This document shows positions 8,955 to 16,014 of a stretch of 23,617 bases of DNA, piece by piece; within the stretch, counting starts at the first letter, position 1; each line of letters begins with the position of its first letter. Made by a program: the position numbers and the translations under genes. The DNA is from Tichowtungia sp964398915 (GTDB lineage Bacteria; Verrucomicrobiota; Kiritimatiellia; Kiritimatiellales; Tichowtungiaceae), in NCBI GenBank assembly GCA_964398915.1, contig CAYNOR010000026.1, positions 1-23,617 of the forward strand, given 5' to 3'. The notes beneath the pieces are model-generated. The model did no database searches and was not told where the DNA came from. It saw only the letters and a list, made by a program, of their open reading frames with translations.

Positions 8955-9052
8955 GAACGGAATGATGGATGGGTGGAGAAGGGATGACTGCCCATTCAGA
9001 GTCCCATTAATCCGCTATTCCAATTAATCCAATAATCCTCCTCTATTGAGGG

Positions 9053-9058
9053 TTGACA
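9053..9058 (+). promoter_or_regulatory. -35 element upstream of rpmH
   Basis: A perfect TTGACA lies about 60 nt before the rpmH ATG. A -10 at 17 nt spacing would be a poor CAGGGT, so the exact start is unclear. It is the best promoter candidate for the rpmH-rnpA-yidD-yidC block. Confidence 0.4.
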
Positions 9059-9116
9059 GAGGCTGGCGAACTTGGCAGGGTTTGCGCTCTTTTTGAATTT
9101 CAGTGGAGATTGAATA

Positions 9117-9260
9117 ATGAAACGTACATGGCACCCTTCGAAAATTAAACGCGCTCGCAAGCATGGATTTCGTGCTCGTATGGAAACAGCGGATGGACGC
9201 AAAATTCTTGCTAACCGCCGCCGCATGGGACGTAAACGTCTGACCGTTTGTGATGCATAA
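9117..9260 (+). CDS. rpmH: Large ribosomal subunit protein bL34
   Basis: This 47-residue very basic protein of the 50S subunit matches the family's length and sequence throughout: MKRTWHPSKIKRARKHGFRA, then an RMET..GR.IL stretch, RRR, and GRKRLTV near the end. GGAG precedes the ATG. The gene overlaps the longest possible rnpA frame but probably ends 25 nt before the real rnpA start. The order rpmH-rnpA-yidD-yidC is the standard arrangement near bacterial replication origins, but dnaA is not in the window. Confidence 0.97.
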   Translation: MKRTWHPSKIKRARKHGFRARMETADGRKILANRRRMGRKRLTVCDA

Positions 9261-9285
9261 GACGTTTACACCGGAGGACTTACCG

Positions 9286-9642
9286 GTGAATTTAAAAACG
9301 TTCTCTAAAAAACAGCGCTTAATTCAAGCCTCCCTTTTCGGGGAGGCTTTTGCACAAAAAAGAAACTTTGTCGGGCGCTACATGGTGTTCTGGCTTCGCG
9401 AAGGCGAGGGGGCCTCTCTGCGAATGGGCGTAGTGACAAGCAAGAAGGTCAGTAATCGTGCGGTCGACCGCAATCTGGCCCGCCGCCGTCTGCGCGAAAT
9501 CTTCCGTCATCATCGTGCCGAGCTTTCAGGGGCGGTTGATCTGGTGATTATTGGCCGCCATAGTCTGCTGGCCGCTTCACACGCTGAGGTGGAATGCGAA
9601 TTTTTGCGTCTGGCGGAAAAGGCCGGACTGCTGAAAAAATGA
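9286..9642 (+). CDS. rnpA: Ribonuclease P protein component
   Basis: RnpA binds the RNase P RNA and helps process the 5' ends of pre-tRNAs. A GTG at 9286 preceded by CGGAGG with 7-8 nt spacing gives a 118-residue protein, the normal family length. Starting at GTG 9250 or ATG 9253 would add 11-12 residues overlapping rpmH and lacks this signal. The family core is present: FSKKQRL at the N-terminus, the basic helix VSNRAVDRNLARRRLREIFR (the RNR-like signature), and DLVIIGR in the last strand. The TGA overlaps the ATG of yidD, which implies translational coupling. Confidence 0.95.
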   Translation: MNLKTFSKKQRLIQASLFGEAFAQKRNFVGRYMVFWLREGEGASLRMGVVTSKKVSNRAVDRNLARRRLREIFRHHRAELSGAVDLVIIGRHSLLAASHAEVECEFLRLAEKAGLLKK

Positions 9643-9896
9643 AACGTTTACTTATAGGTTTGGTTCGGCTTTATCAGAAAACTATTTCGCGAGTGACCCC
9701 CGCGACCTGCCGCTTTTACCCTTGTTGTTCCGATTATACGATTGAAGCCCTCAAGAAGCATGGCATACTCCACGGCCTTTGGTTGAGTTTCCGGAGAATC
9801 TGCCGGTGCCATCCGTGGAATCCGGGTGGGGTTGATCCTGTGCCGGAGGTCAGGAGGCGGGGGTGGGGACGGGGACGGGGACGGAAGAGTGTATGA
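9639..9896 (+). CDS. yidD: Membrane protein insertion efficiency factor YidD
   Basis: This small (85-residue) basic protein of the YidD family acts at the inner membrane, supporting insertion of proteins by YidC. It has the N-terminal amphipathic helix (LLIGLVRLYQKTIS), the invariant CRFYPCCSDYTIEAL block and the CRCHPWNPGGVDPVP ending. The start ATG overlaps the rnpA stop (ATGA). The residues after VPEVRR are encoded by GGGGAC hexamers (WGRGRGR), so the basic C-terminal tail is simple-sequence DNA and not family sequence. Confidence 0.93.
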   Translation: MKRLLIGLVRLYQKTISRVTPATCRFYPCCSDYTIEALKKHGILHGLWLSFRRICRCHPWNPGGVDPVPEVRRRGWGRGRGRKSV

Positions 9897-10060
9897 GTGT
9901 GTGGGTGCGGGAGACGGAGGACAGAGATCAGGGGTCAGAGATCAGAAGTCAGACTTTCGACTTTCAGACCCTCGACATGTGGCAGCCAAAGACAGAGATC
10001 AGAAATCGACTTGAACGATTTTAACGAGCCCCGAAGGGCGTTTTTACGACTTGAACGAAA
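9889..10060 (+). repeat. Heptamer array and AACGATT leader repeat before yidC
   Basis: After a GT-rich stretch, 9923-9978 holds degenerate 7-nt units in register, such as AGAGATC, AGGGGTC and AGAAGTC, followed by more diverged units. At about 10011-10060 comes AACGATT and AACGAG, then a small hairpin GCCC-CGAA-GGGC, then ACGACTTGAACGA, ending about 10 nt before the yidC ATG. The same leader type precedes the epimerase gene at 13621. Confidence 0.8.
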
Positions 10061-10070
10061 GAAATGTATT

Positions 10071-11783
10071 ATGAAAAAAACCGATTTTATTATTGTGGCT
10101 GTTCTGATCGCGATGATGTTTGCCTGGATGAATTTTTATCCGGTAATCGAGAAAAAGTATTTTCCGAAGCCTGCACAGCCTGAAAAACAGGAGGATCCTG
10201 TCACCACTGAAAAACCGGCAAATCTGGCGCCAGTTGAAAAAGCGGCCGCGATTGTTGAAACGGTGGCGGTAAAAGTTCCTGAAACAGTGCTTCCTTCAGT
10301 ACCTGAGCAGCGGCTGACGCTGGCTAACGATAGTATTGAACTGACGGTTTCATCCTACGGTGGAGCTGTTGTTTCTGCTGTTTTTAAGAAATATCCGGAA
10401 GAAAACCGTAAAGAGAGCGGCCCGATGGTTCTCGATTTTGAATCCGCGCCTGCACTGCGCTATGCCGGGTTGCCGGTACCAGCAGGGACGATCGAGAAAA
10501 CAACTGATGGACTGATGTACGTTGCACCGCTTGGTGAAGGACGGTTGTTTAAGCGCTTATTCAAGCTCGAAGGCGACTATTTGCTGAACGTTGAGGACTC
10601 CTTCGTTAACGCGACTGCCGCGCCGTGGGCTTTGCCCGCACTGCGCCTGCCGATAGGCCCGATGAAGGAAGCCAAGGGGTCGACGGCTATGAAGGGCGTG
10701 ATTACGCTTGGAATTGATTCCTTTGCGCCCGCCGATGGCGTTCGCCACTGGGGAAAAGACCTTTATAAACTCTTTCAGCAGGTTCCGGCTGAAGCACAGC
10801 AATTCACCTCAACGCCTGCAATGATTCCGCCGACCTCTGTGAATTGGATAGCGGCTAAAAACAAATTTTTTGTTCAGATTTTGACACCCGAAAACCCGGC
10901 GGATGCATTTGACCTTTCTGTCCGTCGCGAAGGCGCTGGCAAAAAAACCGTACCGGTCGAAGTGTCCGCGGCATTGCAGTTCGATTCCGAAGTGGTCGCC
11001 AGCGGCGAGGCACTGACCCGCAAGGCCCGCGTTTATATCGGACCCAAAGACTACTCTCTTCTGAAAGCACAGAGCATGGATCAGGTGGAAGTCATGGAGT
11101 TCAGAAGCATGGGCTTCTGGAAGTTCATGAACCCGGTTATGTATCCGATCAAAATCAGCCTTTTGTGGGGATTAAATGCGCTCGAAAAAGTAGTCCGCAA
11201 CTACGGCGTTGCCATCATGCTTTTAACCATCATTGTGCGCATTATTTTCTGGCCGCTTACCCATAAAGGGACCGAAAGCATGCGGAAAATGCAGGCTCTT
11301 CAGCCTCAGCTCAAAGAAATCCGCGAAAAGTTCAAAGATAACCCGCAGCGCATGCAGCAGGAAACCATGGCGTTCTATAAAACCAACAAAGTCAACCCGA
11401 TGGGTGGATGTCTGCCGATGCTTCTCCAGATCCCGGTTTTCATTGCGTTGTTTGTTGTACTGCGAAGTGCCGTCGAATTGCGCTTTTCCAAGTTTCTTTG
11501 GATTCGCGACCTTTCTGAGCCGGAAAATCTTTTTGCCGGTATGATCCCGGTTATCGGTTCATTGAACATCCTGCCGATTCTAATGGCTGTTACGATGATG
11601 TGGCAGCAGAAGCTCACCCCGAGTGCGGGCGATCCTCAACAGCAGAAAATGATGGCCATTATGATGCCGATTATGATGCTCTTTTTCTTCTACACGATGC
11701 CGTCAGGACTTGTACTTTACTGGACCATCAGCCAAGTGATTGCCATTGTTCAGATGCTTATTAAAAAGCCGAAACCGGCTTAA
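10071..11783 (+). CDS. yidC: Membrane protein insertase YidC
   Basis: This is a 570-residue YidC/Oxa1/Alb3 insertase of the Gram-negative type, which inserts proteins into the inner membrane alone or with SecYEG. It has an N-terminal membrane anchor (about residues 4-22), a large periplasmic beta-sandwich domain (about 80-330) and a C-terminal 60KD-IMP domain with the other membrane helices (about 350-570). The hydrophilic-groove arginine is in IIVRIIFWPLT at about residue 390. The cytoplasmic hairpin contains RKMQALQPQLKEIREKFKDNPQR, followed by NPMGGCLPMLLQIPVF. The ATG at 10071 begins the anchor; upstream in-frame sequence comes from repeats. No strong Shine-Dalgarno precedes it. jag and mnmE, which often follow, are absent. 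Confidence 0.96.
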   Translation: MKKTDFIIVAVLIAMMFAWMNFYPVIEKKYFPKPAQPEKQEDPVTTEKPANLAPVEKAAAIVETVAVKVPETVLPSVPEQRLTLANDSIELTVSSYGGAVVSAVFKKYPEENRKESGPMVLDFESAPALRYAGLPVPAGTIEKTTDGLMYVAPLGEGRLFKRLFKLEGDYLLNVEDSFVNATAAPWALPALRLPIGPMKEAKGSTAMKGVITLGIDSFAPADGVRHWGKDLYKLFQQVPAEAQQFTSTPAMIPPTSVNWIAAKNKFFVQILTPENPADAFDLSVRREGAGKKTVPVEVSAALQFDSEVVASGEALTRKARVYIGPKDYSLLKAQSMDQVEVMEFRSMGFWKFMNPVMYPIKISLLWGLNALEKVVRNYGVAIMLLTIIVRIIFWPLTHKGTESMRKMQALQPQLKEIREKFKDNPQRMQQETMAFYKTNKVNPMGGCLPMLLQIPVFIALFVVLRSAVELRFSKFLWIRDLSEPENLFAGMIPVIGSLNILPILMAVTMMWQQKLTPSAGDPQQQKMMAIMMPIMMLFFFYTMPSGLVLYWTISQVIAIVQMLIKKPKPA

Positions 11784-11790
11784 ACTTCTG

Positions 11791-11814
11791 CTCCGGGTTT
11801 AAAACGAACCGGAG
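11791..11814 (+). other. Inverted repeat downstream of yidC
   Basis: CTCCGGGTT pairs with AACCGGAG (one bulge) 8 nt after the yidC stop. No T-run follows, so it may be an mRNA-stabilising hairpin and not an intrinsic terminator. From here to 12166 there is no gene; the rest of the gap is mainly the palindromic element at 11882-12046. Confidence 0.35.
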
Positions 11815-11881
11815 GAACAGTGTTCTGGCCAATGTGATGAAAGTATTGGAAGAAGAGCTCGCTCGAATTTCCTGTAGTGAG

Positions 11882-12046
11882 ATTAGGGCACTTAACGATT
11901 GAGATGTCATTTCGCAATAAGTCGAGAAACCCACCCCGCCGTTCCGGCACCCCTCCCGTGGAGGGGATTTTAAAAGCTCCCCTCCTTCGGAGGGGTGGCC
12001 GCAGGCCGGGGTGGGTTGAGGCGTTTAAATCGTTAAATGCTCTAAT
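11882..12046. mobile_element. MITE-like palindromic element with terminal inverted repeats
   Basis: The ends ATTAGGGCACTTAACGATT and, read inward on the other strand, ATTAGAGCATTTAACGATT match at 17 of 19 positions. Inside, 11928-12017 is a second long imperfect palindrome: AACCCACCCCG pairs with CGGGGTGGGTT, and the core consists of two CCCCTCC/GGAGGGG hairpins. The 165 bp carries no gene. Terminal inverted repeats plus an internal snap-back structure fit a non-autonomous element. No clear target duplication was found. Confidence 0.7.
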
Positions 12047-12166
12047 GCGGCGCTGAAGGAGTCCACTCCAGCAATTTATCCGCAGTGATTTTTCAGAGAG
12101 TTAGCTTGCAAAACACCAATCTGTTCATTATTTTTTGAACAACCTGAACCACTGAAGGGAACGACT

Positions 12167-12649
12167 ATGGGAGCGGCTCTTTCGGATCTAGAAAAAGAGA
12201 TTGTCGAAATTTTTGTCCGTATCGCCGGAGTGTTAAGCCTGCCGCGTTCGGTCGGTGAGCTTTATGGTGTTCTTTTTATTTCTCCCATACCCCTGTGCAT
12301 TGACGATCTGATGCGTAAATTGAACATCAGCAAGGGGTCAACCAGTCAGGGGCTTAAAATTCTCCGCTCTTTCGGTGCAGTCAACCCGGTTTATGTTGCA
12401 GGTGACCGGCGGGATTTCTTTTCAGCCGAGGCTGAGTTGCGTAAAATTGTCACTGGGTTCGTGAATGAGCAGATACGTCCGCATGTTGATAGCGGCAAAG
12501 AACGGATGACGCGTATTGAGGAACTGCTGGCCATGGAACTCCCTGAAAGAAAAGAGTTTATCGCTGAACGCATTGGCCGCCTAAAAGGATGGCAGAAGCG
12601 CGCCGGAACGCTGTTACCCTTTGCCATGAACTTTGTTAAACCGGAATGA
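12167..12649 (+). CDS. GbsR/MarR-like winged-helix transcription regulator
   Basis: This 160-residue protein resembles the GbsR branch of MarR-type regulators. The N-terminal half has a winged helix: VGELYGVLFISP (helix 1-2), then IDDLMRKLNISKGSTSQGLKIL (the recognition helix-turn-helix, about residues 45-65), and a wing with GDRRDFFSAE. The C-terminal half is helical and charged (SGKERMTRIEELL), probably for dimerisation. The length agrees with the family. It is the first gene of the polysaccharide locus and lies directly before a NusG-like gene, so it may control the cluster. That role is inferred from position only; relatives respond to osmolytes or regulate exopolysaccharide genes. Confidence 0.85.
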   Translation: MGAALSDLEKEIVEIFVRIAGVLSLPRSVGELYGVLFISPIPLCIDDLMRKLNISKGSTSQGLKILRSFGAVNPVYVAGDRRDFFSAEAELRKIVTGFVNEQIRPHVDSGKERMTRIEELLAMELPERKEFIAERIGRLKGWQKRAGTLLPFAMNFVKPE

Positions 12650-12708
12650 GGGTGCGAAGGGATTTTACAAAATCATGGACGGTAAAATCGTTTAAAAAAA
12701 ATACGACA

Positions 12709-13245
12709 ATGATCCAAGACCCCTATACGCCCATACTTCTTGATGCCCACGCGGGTTGGTACTGCGTAAGGGCGCAGCCTAAACGTGAGCACATAGCCGC
12801 CGGACAGCTCAGCCGGTTGGACGGAGTTGAGGTGTTTTGTCCGCGTATCCGATTCCAGCGCAACACGAAACGGGGGAAGGTTTGGTTCGAAGAGGCGTTG
12901 TTTCCCGGGTACCTCTTTGCCCGTTTCGATCTGCACCCGCTGTTCAGGGCGGTTTCCTCATCGGTCGGAGTTAGCGGATTGGTCCGTTTCGGCGGCGTGT
13001 TTGCGCGGGTGCCGGATATTCTGATCGACCGACTCAAGGAGGAATCGGACGGTGTTATCGTTGTTCCCCCGTCCGCCCTGAAGGAAGGCGACCAGGCAGT
13101 GCTGTCGGAAGGTGCGATGCGCGGACTGCCCGCCTTGATCACCCGGGTGCTCCCCGGCGGAGAGCGGGTCAAGATTTTGATGGAATTGATGGGGACTGTC
13201 GTGGAGGCCGAGGTGTCCATAGAGGCGCTGGAACCTGCCGCGTGA
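12709..13245 (+). CDS. Specialised NusG-like transcription antiterminator (RfaH/UpxY/LoaP type)
   Basis: This is about 178 residues with the NusG N-terminal (NGN) domain at about 15-115: GWYCVRAQPKREHIAA, CPRIRF, then WFEEALFPGYLFARFD, the typical FPGY-F motif, and VRFGG. A C-terminal KOW-like domain follows (LKEGDQAVL, GLPALITRVL, VKILMELMG). Paralogues of this kind travel with RNA polymerase and prevent early termination in long polysaccharide operons. Being the second gene of such a locus fits that role. The start is uncertain. ATG 12709 begins near the conserved part, while ATG 12646 overlaps the preceding stop (ATGA) and would add 21 basic, non-conserved residues. No recruitment sequence of the ops type could be identified downstream. 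Confidence 0.85.
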   Translation: MIQDPYTPILLDAHAGWYCVRAQPKREHIAAGQLSRLDGVEVFCPRIRFQRNTKRGKVWFEEALFPGYLFARFDLHPLFRAVSSSVGVSGLVRFGGVFARVPDILIDRLKEESDGVIVVPPSALKEGDQAVLSEGAMRGLPALITRVLPGGERVKILMELMGTVVEAEVSIEALEPAA

Positions 13246-13301
13246 GATAGAAATTTCGCAATTGACCGCGAAATCCATAGAAAACGTTAAAAAGGAAGGT
13301 T

Positions 13302-13607
13302 TCCGCCGGAGGCGGATCGACCGCGGGCGGCAGCCTGTTCAGGCAGGACTCAGAGGTCGGAGGACGGAAGACTGAGGACAGAGATCAGAAGTCGGAGATC
13401 AGACCTTTCTGCCTGCGGTAGATCCGCCGGAGGCGGAAGACTTTTGACCTTCAGCCCTTCGACTTCCCGGAGAGAGTGTGTGAGTGCGGGCGTGTGTGGG
13501 TTTGGGAGTATGTGCGTGGTGGAGTAAGGGAGTTCTCTACCGGGAGAAGATAACCGCTTCAACGATTTAAACGAGGCCGCAAGGCCGTTTGAACGAGCGA
13601 TAGCGGT
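13302..13607 (+). repeat. Repeat-filled leader between the NusG-like gene and the first epimerase
   Basis: The 375-nt gap 13246-13620 has no gene and is almost entirely repeats. A mini-hairpin TCCGCC-GGA-GGCGGA lies at 13302-13316. Eight heptamers lie in exact register at 13351-13406 (consensus CNGARGN, e.g. CAGAGGT, CGGAGGA). A double mini-hairpin (TCTGCC-TGC-GGTAGA then TCCGCC-GGA-GGCGGA) lies at 13408-13437. A GT-rich degenerate array spans about 13471-13530. An AACGATT/AACGAG leader repeat at 13562-13614 ends at the ATG of the next gene. No good promoter or terminator was recognised inside. Confidence 0.85.
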
Positions 13608-13620
13608 TTAACGAGTAACC

Positions 13621-14580
13621 ATGAAAATATTCGTAACAGGAACGGCCGGGTTTATAGGTATGCACGTAGCCGAGTCGTTGCTGGCTGACGGCCATGAGGT
13701 TGTCGGGCTGGATAATTTCAACGACTATTACGACGTGTCGCTTAAAAAGGCTCGTCATACTCGGCTGGAAGGGCTTAAAGGCTACACTGGCATCAAAGGC
13801 GACATTACGAACTATGAACTGTTAATGGAGAACTTTGAACTGCACGAGCCTCAGCTCGTGTGTCATCTGGCCGCGCAAGCCGGAGTGCGCTACTCCCTGC
13901 AGAATCCTGCGGCCTATCAGAAGTCCAATCTGGAAGGGCACTTGAATATTCTTGAAGCCTGTCGGCATGCAAAAATCCGGCGGCTGGTTTACGCATCCAG
14001 CTCCAGTGTGTACGGCGGCAATAAAAAAGTCCCATTCAGTGAATCCGATCCGGTGGACAATCCGGTCAGTCTGTATGCGGCGACTAAAAAGGCTGACGAG
14101 CTGATGAGTCACACGTACACCCACTTGTACGGGTTGCAGACGGTTGGTCTGCGCTTCTTCACCGTGTATGGCCCCTGGGGCCGTCCGGATATGGCCTATT
14201 GGACATTTACCAAAGCGATGCTGAAAAGCGCTGTGATTCCGGTTTTTAATTACGGGAAGATGGAACGCGATTTCACCTACATTACCGACATCGTTGCCGG
14301 CGTGAAAGCCGCGCTGTTCGCCGACGGACTGGATCCGTATGAAATCTTCAACCTCGGCAATAGCAAACCCGAAAATCTGATGGATTTTATTAAAACGCTG
14401 GCTTCCGAGCTGGGCGTCGAACCGAAGATGGAAATGCTGCCGATGCAGCCCGGCGATGTACCGAGCACGTTTGCGGATATTTCCAAAGCCCGGAAAAAGC
14501 TGGGCTACGAACCCTCCACTTCCATCCGTGAAGGATTGTGCTGTTTCGCGGCCTGGTATCGGGAATATTTTGCGGCATGA
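13621..14580 (+). CDS. NAD-dependent epimerase, UDP-glucuronate 4-epimerase-like
   Basis: This 319-residue extended short-chain dehydrogenase is probably a cytoplasmic epimerase converting UDP-glucuronate to UDP-galacturonate. The NAD motif is GTAGFIG (Gly7, Gly10, Gly13). DNFNDYYDVSLK directly after strand 2 is characteristic of UDP-glucuronate epimerases. The catalytic set is Ser in ASSSSVYG (126-132) and Tyr152-xxx-Lys156 in LYAATKKADE. Substrate-binding RFFTVYGPWGRPDMA and the terminal ADISKARKKLGYEP are also typical. It is the first biosynthetic gene of the locus. Its ATG follows a repeat (ending AACGAG) instead of a clear Shine-Dalgarno. Assignment to the epimerase family is firm; the exact sugar is inferred. 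Confidence 0.88.
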   Translation: MKIFVTGTAGFIGMHVAESLLADGHEVVGLDNFNDYYDVSLKKARHTRLEGLKGYTGIKGDITNYELLMENFELHEPQLVCHLAAQAGVRYSLQNPAAYQKSNLEGHLNILEACRHAKIRRLVYASSSSVYGGNKKVPFSESDPVDNPVSLYAATKKADELMSHTYTHLYGLQTVGLRFFTVYGPWGRPDMAYWTFTKAMLKSAVIPVFNYGKMERDFTYITDIVAGVKAALFADGLDPYEIFNLGNSKPENLMDFIKTLASELGVEPKMEMLPMQPGDVPSTFADISKARKKLGYEPSTSIREGLCCFAAWYREYFAA

Positions 14581-14613
14581 CAGATTTTATTGGAAAATCG
14601 GCGTGATCTTATA

Positions 14614-14634
14614 GGTCTGACCAGACTTGACCAA
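14614..14634. promoter_or_regulatory. Possible autoregulatory operator of the antitoxin
   Basis: GTCT-GACC-AGAC followed by TTGACC lies about 35 nt before the antitoxin start. Phd/YefM proteins commonly bind such short dyads at their own promoter. It also resembles the GTC-rich heptamers elsewhere in the locus, so it could be just another repeat. Confidence 0.25.
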
Positions 14635-14660
14635 AACGTTATTTTTTCTTTAATGAAGAT

Positions 14661-14921
14661 ATGAAAAACGAAGCCAACATTTACGAGGCGAAGTCGCAGC
14701 TTTCTAAGCTGATCGCCAAAGTGGAGGAGCCCGGAGAACCGTACGTGATCTGCCGGAACGGCAAGCCAATCGTTGATCTGGTTCTTCACCGGCAGTCTCA
14801 GGATCCGCTGAGCGCCGATCCAGACCTTGGCGGCGCGCGGTTTATAGGTGAACCGACCGCCGGGCTGAGTGACGCAGACTGGCCGGAGGCAGACAACGAA
14901 CAACAGGGAGCGGAATTATGA
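14661..14921 (+). CDS. Phd/YefM family antitoxin without a toxin gene
   Basis: This 86-residue protein has the Phd/YefM DNA-binding fold: NIYEAKSQLSKLIAKVEEPGEPYVICRNGKPIVDLV. It is the classic pattern of antitoxins that repress their own operon and neutralise a PIN or RelE-type toxin. The C-terminal part (LGGARFIGEPTAGLSDADW) resembles the toxin-binding tail of PIN-associated members. Its stop overlaps the gmd start (ATGA), the spacing normally seen between antitoxin and toxin. No toxin is present in the window; gmd occupies that place. It may be a relic, a solitary regulator of gmd expression, or an antitoxin for a toxin encoded elsewhere. Confidence 0.85.
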   Translation: MKNEANIYEAKSQLSKLIAKVEEPGEPYVICRNGKPIVDLVLHRQSQDPLSADPDLGGARFIGEPTAGLSDADWPEADNEQQGAEL

Positions 14922-15970
14922 AGCGCGCTTTAATCACTGGAATCACCGGACAGGATGGATCGTATCTGGCAGAACTCCTGCTCGATAAAGGCTACGAAGT
15001 ACACGGCATCATCCGTCGCTCCAGCTCGTTCAACACCGACCGGATTGATCATTTATACAAAGACCGTCACGAAACCGGCGTGAAGATGTTTCTGCATTAC
15101 GGCGACCTGACCGACTCCAGCAACCTCAACCGGCTGATTGAAAAAATCCATCCCTCGGAAATTTACAACCTCGGCGCACAGTCGCATGTGCAGGTGTCCT
15201 TTGAAGTTCCTGAATATACCGCTGAGGTTGATGGTATTGGAACGCTACGTTTACTCGACGGAATCCGCGAAACCGGCGTAAGTTGCCGGTTTTATCAGGC
15301 GTCAACTTCCGAACTCTACGGGATGGTACAGGAAGTTCCGCAGACCGAAACCACGCCGTTTTATCCCCGTTCGCCCTATGCCGTCGCCAAGCAGTACGGC
15401 TTCTGGATCGTTAAAAACTACCGTGAAGCCTACGGCCTGCACGCCAGCAATGGAATCCTCTTTAACCACGAATCCCCCCGGCGCGGTGAAACCTTCGTAA
15501 CGCGTAAAATCACCATGGCGGTCGCCCGCATTTCGCGCGGCACTCAGAAGTGCCTCTACATGGGCAACATTAACGCCCTGCGCGACTGGGGCTATGCTCC
15601 CGATTATGTACAGATGATGTGGATGATGCTTCAGCAGGACAAGCCGGACGACTACGTCGTCGCCACCAACGAAATGCACACCGTCCGTGAATTCATCGAA
15701 AAATCATTCTGCCATGTCGGCATTCAGATCATATGGGAAGGCGAGGGCGTCAAAGAAGTCGGTAAAAATAAAGCCACCGGCGACATCGTAGTTCGCATGG
15801 ACGAACGCTACTACCGTCCGGCGGAAGTCGAACAACTGCTCGGCAATCCCGCCAAAGCCAAGCGTCAGCTCGGCTGGGAGCCGAAGGTAAAATTTGAAGA
15901 ACTCGTCAAGATTATGACCGAAGGCGATCTCAAAATCCTCGACGGCGCGCCGTACTCGAAAGGATTTTAG
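14918..15970 (+). CDS. gmd: GDP-mannose 4,6-dehydratase
   Basis: Gmd converts GDP-D-mannose to GDP-4-keto-6-deoxy-D-mannose, the first step to GDP-L-fucose and related deoxysugars, in the cytoplasm with bound NADP. The 350 residues match the family. Visible features are ITGITGQDGSYLAE (Gly8, Gly11, Gly14), GIIRRSSSFNTDRIDHLY, the catalytic Thr130-Ser-Glu132 in STSELYG, Tyr154-xxx-Lys158 in YAVAKQY, and NHESPRRGETFVTRKIT. The stretch RYYRPAEVEQLLGNPAKAK near the C-terminus is also diagnostic. The start overlaps the antitoxin stop and AGGGAGCGG precedes it. The partner enzyme Fcl is 0.4 kb downstream, beyond a broken four-helix-bundle gene. Unlike its neighbours this gene contains no heptamer insertion. 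Confidence 0.97.
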   Translation: MKRALITGITGQDGSYLAELLLDKGYEVHGIIRRSSSFNTDRIDHLYKDRHETGVKMFLHYGDLTDSSNLNRLIEKIHPSEIYNLGAQSHVQVSFEVPEYTAEVDGIGTLRLLDGIRETGVSCRFYQASTSELYGMVQEVPQTETTPFYPRSPYAVAKQYGFWIVKNYREAYGLHASNGILFNHESPRRGETFVTRKITMAVARISRGTQKCLYMGNINALRDWGYAPDYVQMMWMMLQQDKPDDYVVATNEMHTVREFIEKSFCHVGIQIIWEGEGVKEVGKNKATGDIVVRMDERYYRPAEVEQLLGNPAKAKRQLGWEPKVKFEELVKIMTEGDLKILDGAPYSKGF

Positions 15971-16014
15971 AGGCGGGTTTGAGGTTGGCGGTTTGATGTT
16001 GTTGGTGAGACGGG
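15971..16014 (+). repeat. Heptamer array between gmd and the four-helix-bundle relic
   Basis: The 44 nt between the gmd stop and the next ATG are G/T-rich 7-nt units in register, such as TTGAGGT, TGGCGGT, TTGATGT and TGTTGGT. It ends directly at the ATG with no separate Shine-Dalgarno. Confidence 0.65.

Noticed and set aside
9250..9285. Upstream GTG/ATG starts for rnpA
   Set aside because: They overlap rpmH and lack a ribosome-binding site, while the GTG at 9286 has CGGAGG at correct spacing and gives the normal RnpA length.
13351..13437. CRISPR array
   Set aside because: The regular repeats have a 7-nt period with no spacers of 30-40 nt and no cas genes nearby.
13408..13437. ops-like recruitment site for the NusG-like protein
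   Set aside because: TGCGGTAG resembles part of the E. coli ops sequence only by chance; the stretch is explained by the double mini-hairpin that also occurs inside a coding gene.
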